A stretch of DNA of 64,000 bases from Sinomonas atrocyanea (lineage in GTDB: Bacteria; Actinomycetota; Actinomycetes; Actinomycetales; Micrococcaceae). The position numbers and the translations under genes are program-made. The stretch spans positions 62,001 to 126,000 of the forward strand of contig NZ_JAUSRH010000011.1 of the NCBI RefSeq assembly GCF_030811715.1. Direction: 5' to 3'. The notes beneath the pieces are model-generated. The model searched no databases. It saw nothing but the letters and a program-made list of their open reading frames with translations, and had not been told where the DNA came from. Below, piece by piece: positions 34,608 to 42,228 of the stretch; the stretch's first letter is position 1; every line of letters starts with the position of its first letter.

Positions 34608-35831
34608 ATGACTGACCAGCTGAACGAAACTGCGGCCGAGCCGGCTGAGGCCGCCACCGAGCAGACGGAGGGTACCGCCCGGCGTCGTGCGTCCTTCCAC
34701 CCGCTCGAGGTGAGCGGGGTCCGCCGGCTCACCAACGACTCCATCGAGGTGACGTTCGCCGTCCCCGCCGCGCTCGCCGACGAGTACGACTACATCCCCG
34801 GCCAGTACGTGGCCCTGCGAGCGCAGTTCCCCGACGAGTCGGGCACCCCGCGCGAGGTGCGCCGCTCCTACTCCATCTGCGCCGCGCCGCGCCGCTTCGA
34901 GGACGGCTCGAGCGAGATCAAGGTCGCCATCAAGCGGGACCTCGGCGGCGTCTTCTCCACGTGGGCCAACGAGAGCCTCGAGGCCGGCGCGACGCTGGAC
35001 GTCATGAGCCCCGCCGGGGCGTTCATCTCCAAGCACCGGATGACCGGCCTCAACGACCCGTCCAGCATCGACACCGAGCGCGAGCACACCTTCGTGGCCG
35101 TGGCCGCGGGCTCCGGGATCACGCCGATCATGGCGATCGCCCGCACCGTCCTGGCCGCCGACGAGCACGTCCGCTTCGACCTCGTCTACGCCAACAAGGC
35201 CGCGATGGACGTCATGTTCGTCGAGGAGCTCGCCGACCTCAAGGACCGCTACCCCTCCCGGTTCGCGCTCCACCACGTGCTCTCGCGCGAGCAGCGCATC
35301 TCCCCGCTGCTCTCGGGCCGGGTGGACTCCGAGAAGCTCACCACGCTGCTCAACACGGTGATCCACGCCGACGACGTCGACGAGTGGTTCCTGTGCGGCC
35401 CGTTCGAGCTCGTCCAGCTGGTTCGGGACACGCTCTCCGCGCGCGGGGTGGACCCGGAGAAGGTCCGCTTCGAGCTCTTCACCACCGGCACCCCGACGAA
35501 CCTCGAGGGCAACATCGGCCGCCCGGTCGTGGAGGATCCCTCGGGAGCGAACGTCGAGATCGAGTTCACGCTCGACGGCCTCACCGGCGCCGTCACCTCG
35601 CCCGTCTCCGCGAACGAGACGATCCTCAACGCCGCCCTCCGCGTGCGCCCCGACGTGCCCTTCGCCTGCGCCGGCGGCGTCTGCGGCACCTGCCGGGCCA
35701 AGCTCGTCTCCGGCACCGTGGACATGGCCGAGAACTACGCGCTCGAGCCCGACGAGGTGGAGCGCGGCTACGTCCTGACGTGCCAGTCGCGGCCGACCTC
35801 GGAGTGCGTCTCGGTCGACTTCGACGCGTGA
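34608..35831 (+). CDS. paaE: Phenylacetyl-CoA epoxidase reductase PaaE
   Basis: PaaE passes electrons from NADPH through FAD and a 2Fe-2S cluster to the di-iron centre of PaaA. The 407-residue protein has an FAD domain (RRSYSICAAP), an NAD(P) domain (VAVAAGSGITPIMAIART, and FLCGPFELVQ) and a C-terminal plant-type ferredoxin domain with Cys354, Cys359, Cys362 and Cys392 as cluster ligands. A Glu/Ala-rich N-terminal tail of about 28 residues is longer than in E. coli. Last gene of the paaABCDE block; a hairpin separates it from paaG. Confidence 0.95.
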   Translation: MTDQLNETAAEPAEAATEQTEGTARRRASFHPLEVSGVRRLTNDSIEVTFAVPAALADEYDYIPGQYVALRAQFPDESGTPREVRRSYSICAAPRRFEDGSSEIKVAIKRDLGGVFSTWANESLEAGATLDVMSPAGAFISKHRMTGLNDPSSIDTEREHTFVAVAAGSGITPIMAIARTVLAADEHVRFDLVYANKAAMDVMFVEELADLKDRYPSRFALHHVLSREQRISPLLSGRVDSEKLTTLLNTVIHADDVDEWFLCGPFELVQLVRDTLSARGVDPEKVRFELFTTGTPTNLEGNIGRPVVEDPSGANVEIEFTLDGLTGAVTSPVSANETILNAALRVRPDVPFACAGGVCGTCRAKLVSGTVDMAENYALEPDEVERGYVLTCQSRPTSECVSVDFDA

Positions 35832-35835
35832 CAGT

Positions 35836-35865
35836 GGTTGCGCGGAGCGCAGCCGCGTCGCAACC
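35836..35865 (+). terminator. Hairpin between paaE and paaG
   Basis: GGTTGCgCGG pairs with CCGcGtcGCAACC around a 7-base loop, without a T run. It may be a weak terminator or an mRNA stabiliser that sets the paaE/paaG ratio within one transcript. Confidence 0.5.
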
Positions 35866-35890
35866 CCGTCCCGAAAACCAAGGAGCCTGA

Positions 35891-36673
35891 ATGATCGACC
35901 TGACTGTTGCCGACGGCGTCGCCGAGGTGGTCCTCGACGCGCCGGCCAAGCTCAACGCCCTCGACGAGGCCGCGCTCCGGGAGCTCTCCGATGCGTACGA
36001 CGACGCCGCTGCCGCCGCCTTCCGCGGCGAGGTCCGGGCGCTGCTCCTGCGCGGCGAGGGCCGGGCGTTCTGCGCCGGACGCGACATCTCGGCTGTGGAC
36101 CCGGCCGACGACGATGTGCTCGGCTACCTCGGCGGCCTCGTCACGCCGCTCATGCAGAAGATGGCCGCGTTCCCCGCGCCGACGTTCGCCGCCGCGCAGG
36201 GCGCCACCCTCGGCGTGGGCCTCGGGCTCCTGCTGGCCACCGACGTGGTGTACGTGGCGGACAACGCCAAGATCGGGTCCCCGTTCGCCAACCTCGGCGC
36301 CACGCTCGACTCCGGTGGCCACTGGTACTTCACCGAGCGCCTCGGCATGCACCGCGCCCTGGACCTCGTGTACACGGCCGAGCTCATGAGCGGCGCCGAC
36401 GCCGTACGCTCCGGCATGTTCTCCCGGTCCTTCCCCGCGGACGAGCTGCTCGAGCGCACGCGCGGCATCGTGGCGCGCGTGGCGTCAGGGGCCACGGGCG
36501 CGTTCGTCGCGTCCAAGGAGCTCGTCGCCCAGGTGCGCGACCGGCGGATCGGCCTGTGGGAGTCCATGGACGCCGAGAACAAGGCCCAGGCCGCACTCTG
36601 CAGCTCCGAGGACTACGCCGAGGGGTTCAAGGCCTTCCAGGAGAAGCGCAAGCCGGTCTTCGCCGGCCGCTGA
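35891..36673 (+). CDS. paaG: Enoyl-CoA hydratase/isomerase, probable 1,2-epoxyphenylacetyl-CoA isomerase
   Basis: A 260-residue crotonase-fold protein. It has the oxyanion-hole segments GRAFCAGRDISA and GATLGVGLGLLLATDVV. In the second catalytic region it reads NLGATLDSGGHWYF, with Asp where PaaG-type isomerases have one and classical hydratases have Glu-Gly. That and its place behind paaE favour PaaG, which converts the epoxide to oxepin-CoA, over PaaF, the hydratase. It starts behind AAGGAG 59 bases after paaE, so it is probably in the same operon, and converges on the next gene. Confidence 0.8.
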   Translation: MIDLTVADGVAEVVLDAPAKLNALDEAALRELSDAYDDAAAAAFRGEVRALLLRGEGRAFCAGRDISAVDPADDDVLGYLGGLVTPLMQKMAAFPAPTFAAAQGATLGVGLGLLLATDVVYVADNAKIGSPFANLGATLDSGGHWYFTERLGMHRALDLVYTAELMSGADAVRSGMFSRSFPADELLERTRGIVARVASGATGAFVASKELVAQVRDRRIGLWESMDAENKAQAALCSSEDYAEGFKAFQEKRKPVFAGR

Positions 36674-36682
36674 GACGCTCAG

Positions 36683-37447
36683 CTACTCCGCCGCGAGGTA
36701 GGCGTGCACGCTCGCGTGGTTCATCGCGGTGGCAGCCTGCTCCGGCTGCGGGCATTCGGCCACGATCGCCACGACAGCGTGAGCCGACGGCACCGCCCGC
36801 ACGGCGACGCGCACGTACGTGACCGTGCCGTCGGCGTGTCCGACCTTCAGCGCGGCCCCTGCCATATCCACCAGCGGGCCGCCCTGGGAGCCGAGGGTTG
36901 TCACGACCACCAGGCCCTGCTCGGTGACGCCCAGGGAGGCAGAGGACTTCCGCTCGGCCCCGATCGCGTCGGCCAGCGCCCCGCGCGTCGCCGCCGTCTC
37001 GGGGTCGGGCGAGAGCAGCGTCGGCGACGCGGACGCGGAGGAGGAGGCCGGCGTCGTGCGTGACGCCGAGGGCGACGGCGAGCCGCCCGCCTGCAGCGGC
37101 CCCGCGCGGAAGGAGAGCCGGCAGCCGGCGTCGGAGACGTAGCGCAGCTCGTCCGGGGCTGCGGTGAGCCGGTACTCGGCACTCGGCGCGGCGTGCCACA
37201 CGGGCTGGGCGGTGAAGGGGAGCGGGTCGCTGAGCGCGTACGCCTCGCCCGGGGCGGACGACGGCGCCGACGCGCCCGGCGCTCCCGGCGTCGGCCCCGG
37301 CGCGGGTGGCTGGGGGGACGGGCCCATGAACAGCGCGGCGATGGCCACCACCACTCCCACGCCGACCACGACGCACGCCGCGACGAGCACGGCGACCCAC
37401 GGAGGGCGCGACGAGGGCCCGGCTGTGCCGCCGTCGTCGTTCGCCAT
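36683..37447 (-). CDS. Membrane-anchored protein of unknown function
   Basis: A 254-residue protein with a cytoplasmic N-terminus rich in Gly and Ser, one membrane segment (VAVLVAACVVVGVGVVVAIAALF, about residues 18-40), a Pro/Gly/Ala-rich extracellular spacer and then a globular part. A Ser/Thr-rich stretch (about 135-155) interrupts the globular domain. No family is recognised. The topology, spacer and Cys pair (DAGCRLSF, VAECPQPEQ) resemble actinobacterial cell-surface ligand-binding proteins, but that is only a shape comparison. The ATG follows AGGAGG. Confidence 0.6.
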   Translation of the reverse strand: MANDDGGTAGPSSRPPWVAVLVAACVVVGVGVVVAIAALFMGPSPQPPAPGPTPGAPGASAPSSAPGEAYALSDPLPFTAQPVWHAAPSAEYRLTAAPDELRYVSDAGCRLSFRAGPLQAGGSPSPSASRTTPASSSASASPTLLSPDPETAATRGALADAIGAERKSSASLGVTEQGLVVVTTLGSQGGPLVDMAGAALKVGHADGTVTYVRVAVRAVPSAHAVVAIVAECPQPEQAATAMNHASVHAYLAAE

Positions 37448-37582
37448 GGCCCCTCCTGAAGCGTTCCCTCCAACCATCCCACGCCGGAGGGTCCTCGACG
37501 CCCCCTGCGGGCGCCGGTAGCGTGGGGGTGTCCGCCGGCCCGGCCGGTCCTGCGGCCCGACGCGACCCCAGGAGTGCCCGCC

Positions 37583-39016
37583 GTGCCTGCCTCCCGTTCC
37601 ACCTTCCATCCCGCCTCCGACGGGCGGGGACGGCGCGGGCGGCAGGAGCCCGACTCGAACGTCGAGCTGAACCCGCTCTTCAGCCGGCCCGGCGAGGCCA
37701 CCGAATTCCCGCGGTTCACCCTGCCCGCGGGGGAGAGCCTGCCCGGCACGGCGTACCAGGTGGTCCACGACGACGCGATGCTCGACGGCAACGCCCGCCT
37801 CAATCTCGCGACCTTCGTGGGCACATGGATGGAGCCGGAGGCCGCCCGGCTCTACGCCGAGACCGTCGACAAGAACATGATCGACAAGGACGAGTACCCC
37901 AAGACGGCCGAGATCGAGCACCGCTGCTGGCGCATGCTCGCGGACCTGTGGCACGCGCCCGAGCCCGAGCACGCCGTCGGCACCTCGACGATCGGCTCCT
38001 CCGAGGCGTGCATGCTGGCCGGCCTCGCGCTCAAGCGACGGTGGCAGCACGCCCGCCGCGCCGCCGGGAAGCCGGCCGAGCGGCCCAATCTCGTGATGAG
38101 CTCGGCGGTGCAGGTGTGCTGGGAGAAGTTCTGCAACTACTGGGACGTCGAGGCCCGCTACGTGCCCATCTCGCACGAGCACCCCGTCCTCGACGGGCAC
38201 GCGCTCTCGGAATATGTGGACGAGAACACGATCGGCGTCGTGGCCATCATGGGCGTCACCTACACCGGCATGTACGAGCCCGTCGCCGAGATCTCGCAGG
38301 CCCTGGACGCGGTCCAGGCCGCCACGGGCCTCGATGTGCCGATCCACGTGGACGGGGCCTCAGGGGCGATGGTCGCCCCGTTCCTCGCCCCGGAGCTCGA
38401 GTGGGACTTCCGGCTGCCCCGGGTCGCCTCGATCAACACGTCCGGGCACAAGTACGGGCTCGTGTACCCCGGCCTCGGGTGGGTGGTGTGGCGGGATGCC
38501 GCCGCCCTGCCGGAGGACCTGGTGTTCCACGTGAGCTACCTCGGCGGGGACATGCCCACGTTCGCGCTGAACTTCTCCCGCCCCGGCGCGCAGGTGCTCC
38601 TGCAGTACTACCTGTTCCTCCGGCTGGGGTTCGAGGGGTACCGCGCCGTGCATGCAGCGTCCCGGGACGTCGCGGGGTACCTGGCCCGGGAGATCGGGGC
38701 CATGGACGCGTTCGAGCTGTGGAACGACGGCTCCGACATCCCGGTCTTCGCGTGGAGCCTGGCTCCGGGCCACACCAAGAACTGGAACCTGCACCACCTC
38801 TCCGACCGGCTGCGGATGAACGGCTGGCTCGTGCCGGCGTACCCGATGCCGGACGGGCTCGCCGACCTGACCGTGCAGCGGATCGTGGTGCGCAACGGCT
38901 TCACCCGGGACCTCGCGGCGAGCTTCCTCGAGGATCTGCGCACCGCGGTGGCGTTCCTCGACTCCGTGGACGCCCCGTTCCCCGATCCCGAGCACGGGAG
39001 CGCCTTCCACCACTGA
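37583..39016 (+). CDS. gad: Glutamate decarboxylase (PLP-dependent)
   Basis: The enzyme converts glutamate to GABA and CO2, consuming a proton. The 477-residue protein follows the GadA/GadB fold class: NLATFVGTWMEPEAARLY and NMIDKDEYPKTAEIE near the N-terminus, VGTSTIGSSEACMLAGLALK, HVDGASGAMVAPFL with the PLP Asp, and INTSGHKYGLVYPG with Lys290 as Schiff base. GTG at 37583 lies 8 bases after AGGAG; the in-frame GTG at 37574 overlaps that site and is less likely. No GABA antiporter is adjacent. A large repeat structure follows. Confidence 0.93.
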   Translation: MPASRSTFHPASDGRGRRGRQEPDSNVELNPLFSRPGEATEFPRFTLPAGESLPGTAYQVVHDDAMLDGNARLNLATFVGTWMEPEAARLYAETVDKNMIDKDEYPKTAEIEHRCWRMLADLWHAPEPEHAVGTSTIGSSEACMLAGLALKRRWQHARRAAGKPAERPNLVMSSAVQVCWEKFCNYWDVEARYVPISHEHPVLDGHALSEYVDENTIGVVAIMGVTYTGMYEPVAEISQALDAVQAATGLDVPIHVDGASGAMVAPFLAPELEWDFRLPRVASINTSGHKYGLVYPGLGWVVWRDAAALPEDLVFHVSYLGGDMPTFALNFSRPGAQVLLQYYLFLRLGFEGYRAVHAASRDVAGYLAREIGAMDAFELWNDGSDIPVFAWSLAPGHTKNWNLHHLSDRLRMNGWLVPAYPMPDGLADLTVQRIVVRNGFTRDLAASFLEDLRTAVAFLDSVDAPFPDPEHGSAFHH

Positions 39017-39038
39017 CCCTCCCGCCCGCCGCTGGCCG

Positions 39039-39278
39039 TTTCGGGTACGCATCTCGTCGGGTCTTCCGGGTTTCGGGTACGCATCTCGTCGCACTTTGGC
39101 CTTTGCTGGTACGCACGACGCCGGGTGGCCGGCCCGCCCGGGCCGGGCACCCGCCGTCGTGCGCGCCGGCCTGTACCCGAGAGCCGAATACCGCGACGAG
39201 ATGCGTGCCCGAAAGCTCAAATCGGCGACGAGATGCGTACCCGAAAGCTCGAATCGGCGACGAGATGCGTACCCGAAA
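39039..39278. repeat. 32-bp repeat array in inverted halves around a central hairpin
   Basis: TTTCGGGTACGCATCTCGTC plus G occurs at 39039 and 39071 and its reverse complement at 39194, 39226 and 39258; both halves have an exact 32-bp period. Between them an imperfect 24-bp inverted repeat (22 of 24 paired, loop CC) spans 39113-39162, beginning GCACGACG. The whole 240 bp forms nested inverted repeats between the convergent gad and lrp genes, so termination of both is a likely effect. Confidence 0.9.
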
Positions 39279-39304
39279 CGGGGGGGCGGGGAGAGGGGGC
39301 CGGG

Positions 39305-39790
39305 TCAGCGCGTGTCCAGGTCCTCGAACACGAGGAACGTCTGGGTGTCGAGGACGCCGGGCATGCTCTGCAGCTGGTCGAATACGACGCGGCGCAGGTC
39401 CGTGTTGTCCACGGCGCGAACGAGGATGATCACGTCGAAGTCCCCGCCCACGAGCGCGATGTGGTGCACCTCGGGGATGGCGCGCAGCCGCTCGCGGAGG
39501 TCCCGCCACGTCTGCTGCCGCACCTTGAGGGTCACGTACGCGCTCGAGCGCAGCCCAGCCTTGAGCGGGTCGACCAGGGCGGTGTACTTCGTGATCACCC
39601 CGTCCGCCTGCAGCCGCGCGAGCCGGTTGTAGGCGTGTGCGCGGGAGATGTGCACGTTCTCGGCGATCGTGGTCACGGACCGGCGCGCGTCCTCGGTGAG
39701 CTGGTCGAGGATGGCGCGGTCCACGGCATCGAGCGCCCTCGGCTCGGCGGGCGGCCGCGGCGCCTCGCGGCCGGGATGCAGATCGTCCAT
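39305..39790 (-). CDS. Lrp/AsnC-family regulator (probable BkdR)
   Basis: The 161-residue protein has the Lrp helix-turn-helix (LDAVDRAILDQLTEDARRS, then TIAENVHISRAHAYNRLARLQADG) and a C-terminal RAM ligand domain (YVTLKVRQQTWRDLRERL, VGGDFDVIILVRAVD). It is divergent from the 2-oxoacid dehydrogenase operon, the arrangement of BkdR activators that respond to branched-chain amino acids. Two palindromes lie in the shared intergenic region. The start follows AGGAGG. Control of the dehydrogenase genes is inference from position. Confidence 0.88.
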   Translation of the reverse strand: MDDLHPGREAPRPPAEPRALDAVDRAILDQLTEDARRSVTTIAENVHISRAHAYNRLARLQADGVITKYTALVDPLKAGLRSSAYVTLKVRQQTWRDLRERLRAIPEVHHIALVGGDFDVIILVRAVDNTDLRRVVFDQLQSMPGVLDTQTFLVFEDLDTR

Positions 39791-39810
39791 CGGAACCTCC
39801 TGTGACGCAG

Positions 39811-39892
39811 CTCATCTCGACGATTCGTCTTCGATGAGCGCCGATCTGACACCAGTATTCCACGATCTGCGCCTCTGCGGCATACGAATGCC
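39811..39892 (+). promoter_or_regulatory. Palindromes in the lrp - 2-oxoacid dehydrogenase intergenic region
   Basis: A 28-bp imperfect palindrome at 39811-39838 has ends CTCATC/GATGAG and centre GACGA-T-TCGTC, and GGCAT-ACGA-ATGCC lies at 39879-39892. They sit between the divergent starts (39790 and 39943) and are candidate binding sites for the Lrp protein. Confidence 0.55.
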
Positions 39893-39942
39893 TACAGAAG
39901 CGGATACTTGAGGAAAGTCCAGCGCCGTACCAAGGAGGAGCC

Positions 39943-41139
39943 ATGACCCTTCCCGCCGAGGCACAGGAGGCCATCCGCAGCTTCGGGATCAGCATCGAGG
40001 ACTACATGCTCCCGGTGCACGGCCGCGTGCCGCAGATCCAGATCCTCGACGAGGCCGGCAGCCTCCGCCCCGAGGACGAGCGCGGTTCCGCCCCGGGCCA
40101 CGAGTACCCGATCCCCGCCACCGAAGACCTCCTCGAGGCCTACCGCCGCCTCGTGATCGGCCGGCGCGTCAACGACCAGAATTCCGCGCTCGTGCGCCAG
40201 GGCCGCATGGCGGTGTACCCCTCGAGCCACGGCCAGGAGGCCTGCCAGGTCGCCGCCGCGCTGTGCCTCGGCGCGGGCGACTGGATGTTCCCCACCTACC
40301 GCGACGCGGTCGCCGTCATGACCCGCGGCGTCGACCCCGTCGAGACGATGACGCTCTTCCGCGGCGACTGGCACGGCGGCTACGACCCGCACGAGCACAA
40401 GGTCGGCATCCAGTCGACCCCGCTGACCACCCAGCTGCTGCACGCCGTCGGCGTGGCCCACGCGGCCAAGCTGCGCGGCGAGGATACCGTGGTCCTCGCG
40501 ATGTGCGGCGACGGTGCCACGAGCGAGGGCGACTTCCACGAGGCGCTCAACTTCGCGGCCGTCTTCAACCTCCCGGTCGTGTTCTTCGTGCAGAACAACC
40601 AGTACGCCATCTCGGTCCCGCTCGCGCACCAGACGGTCGCACCCTCGATCGCGCACAAGGCAGTCGGCTACGGGATGGCCGGAGAGCGGGTGGACGGGAA
40701 CGACGCCGTGGCCCTCCTCGCCGTCCTCGACCGCGCCGTGCGCCTCGCCCGGGCAGGTTCGGGCCCGCTCCTCGTCGAGGCCTACACCTACCGCATGCAG
40801 GCCCACACCAACGCCGACGACGCCACGCGCTACCGCGAGGACGCCGAGGTCGCGGCCTGGGCCGAGAAGGACCCGCTCAAGCGGATGCGCGAGTACCTGC
40901 GCGCGGAGGGCGTGCTCGGCCAGGAGACGGAGGCCGCCTTCGCTGCCGACGCCGAGGAGATCGCGCGCCAGCTCCGCGACGGCCTGGGCGCCGAGGCGCA
41001 GCCGGACCCGCAGGACCTCTTCCGCTTCGTGTTCACCGAGCCCACCCCGCAGCTGCGCGAGCAGGCCGCGTTCCTCGCCGAGGAGCAGGCCCGCGAGCAG
41101 TCCACCGACGAGACCACCGGAGAGGAGCGCCGAGCATGA
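39943..41139 (+). CDS. 2-oxoacid dehydrogenase E1 component, alpha subunit
   Basis: The alpha subunit of a thiamine-diphosphate-dependent 2-oxoacid decarboxylase (annotated elsewhere as pdhA or bkdA). The 398-residue protein has the TPP motif from CGDGATSEGDFHEALNFAA to QNNQYAIS, the RRVNDQNSALVRQGRMAVY segment and the phosphorylation-loop-like TYRMQAHTNADDATRYR. The ATG follows AAGGAGGAG. It overlaps the beta-subunit gene by four bases. Divergent Lrp control favours branched-chain 2-oxoacids as substrate; pyruvate is the alternative. Confidence 0.9.
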   Translation: MTLPAEAQEAIRSFGISIEDYMLPVHGRVPQIQILDEAGSLRPEDERGSAPGHEYPIPATEDLLEAYRRLVIGRRVNDQNSALVRQGRMAVYPSSHGQEACQVAAALCLGAGDWMFPTYRDAVAVMTRGVDPVETMTLFRGDWHGGYDPHEHKVGIQSTPLTTQLLHAVGVAHAAKLRGEDTVVLAMCGDGATSEGDFHEALNFAAVFNLPVVFFVQNNQYAISVPLAHQTVAPSIAHKAVGYGMAGERVDGNDAVALLAVLDRAVRLARAGSGPLLVEAYTYRMQAHTNADDATRYREDAEVAAWAEKDPLKRMREYLRAEGVLGQETEAAFAADAEEIARQLRDGLGAEAQPDPQDLFRFVFTEPTPQLREQAAFLAEEQAREQSTDETTGEERRA

Positions 41140-42227
41140 GCACGGTCGCCGAAGCCGCCGCGGCCCGCGCCGCCGGTACCCCCGCGCCAGAGGCCCTCAC
41201 GTTCGCCAAGGCCCTGACCACCGCCATGGCGGACGCCATGCGCGCCGATGAGAACGTCGTCGTGTTCGGCGAGGACGTCGGCGCCCTCGGCGGCGTCTTC
41301 CGCATCACCGACGGGCTCCAGAAGGAGTTCGGCGACCAGCGCTGCTTCGACACGCCTCTGGCCGAGTCGGGCATCGCCGGCATGTCCCTCGGCATGGCGA
41401 TGAACGGACTGCGCCCCGTGATCGAGATGCAGTTCGACGCGTTCGCCTACCCCGCGTTCGAGCAGATCGCGAGCCACATCGCCAAGATGCACAACCGCAC
41501 GCGCGGGGCTGTCCGCCTGCCGCTCGTGATCCGCATCCCGTACGCCGGCGGGATCGGCGGCGTCGAGCACCACTGCGACTCCTCCGAGGCGTACTACGCG
41601 CACACTCCGGGCCTGAAGGTCTTCACCCCGGCGACGGTCCAGGACGCCTATCGGATGCTGCGCGAGGCCATCGCAAGCGACGACCCCGTGGTCTTCATGG
41701 AGCCCAAGAAGCTCTACTGGTCCAAGGACCTCGTGGACCTCGCCGCGCTGCGGGCCGAGTTCGACGGCGCGCCGGACGGCACTGCCGCCGGGACGCACGA
41801 CGGCGGGCGGCGGCTCAGCGTGGACGGCGCCGCCGTGGTGGCCCGGCCCGGCACCGACGCGACGATCATCACCTACGGCCCCTCGGTGCCGACCGCGCTC
41901 GCGGCCGCGGAGGCCGCGGCCGCCGAGGGCCGGTCCGTCGAGGTCGTCGACGTGCGCACGCTCGTGCCGTTCGACGACGAGACCGTGGCCGCGTCGGTGC
42001 GCAAGACCGGCCGCGCCGTCGTCGTCGCGGAGGCCGCGGGCTTCGCCTCGGTGGCCTCCGAGATCGTCGCGCGCGTCCAGGAGCGCTGCTTCCACTCGCT
42101 CGCCGCCCCGGTGCGCCGCGTGACCGGATTCGACATCCCCTTCCCGCCGCCCAAGCTCGAGCACTACTACCTGCCCAGCGTCGACCGCATCCTCGACGCC
42201 CTCGACGACCTGCAGTGGGAGGACTGA
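41136..42227 (+). CDS. 2-oxoacid dehydrogenase E1 component, beta subunit
   Basis: The 363-residue beta subunit forms the alpha2-beta2 E1 with the preceding gene. It has VVVFGEDVGALGGVFRITDGL with the conserved Glu that contacts TPP, FDTPLAESGIAGMSLGMAM, IRIPYAGGIGGVEHHCDSSE and the transketolase C-terminal domain (VVDVRTLVPFDDETV). A short insertion with AAGTHDGGRRLS follows about residue 210. ATG overlaps the alpha stop (ATGA); one base separates its stop from the E2 start. Confidence 0.92.
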   Translation: MSTVAEAAAARAAGTPAPEALTFAKALTTAMADAMRADENVVVFGEDVGALGGVFRITDGLQKEFGDQRCFDTPLAESGIAGMSLGMAMNGLRPVIEMQFDAFAYPAFEQIASHIAKMHNRTRGAVRLPLVIRIPYAGGIGGVEHHCDSSEAYYAHTPGLKVFTPATVQDAYRMLREAIASDDPVVFMEPKKLYWSKDLVDLAALRAEFDGAPDGTAAGTHDGGRRLSVDGAAVVARPGTDATIITYGPSVPTALAAAEAAAAEGRSVEVVDVRTLVPFDDETVAASVRKTGRAVVVAEAAGFASVASEIVARVQERCFHSLAAPVRRVTGFDIPFPPPKLEHYYLPSVDRILDALDDLQWED

Positions 42228-42228
42228 C

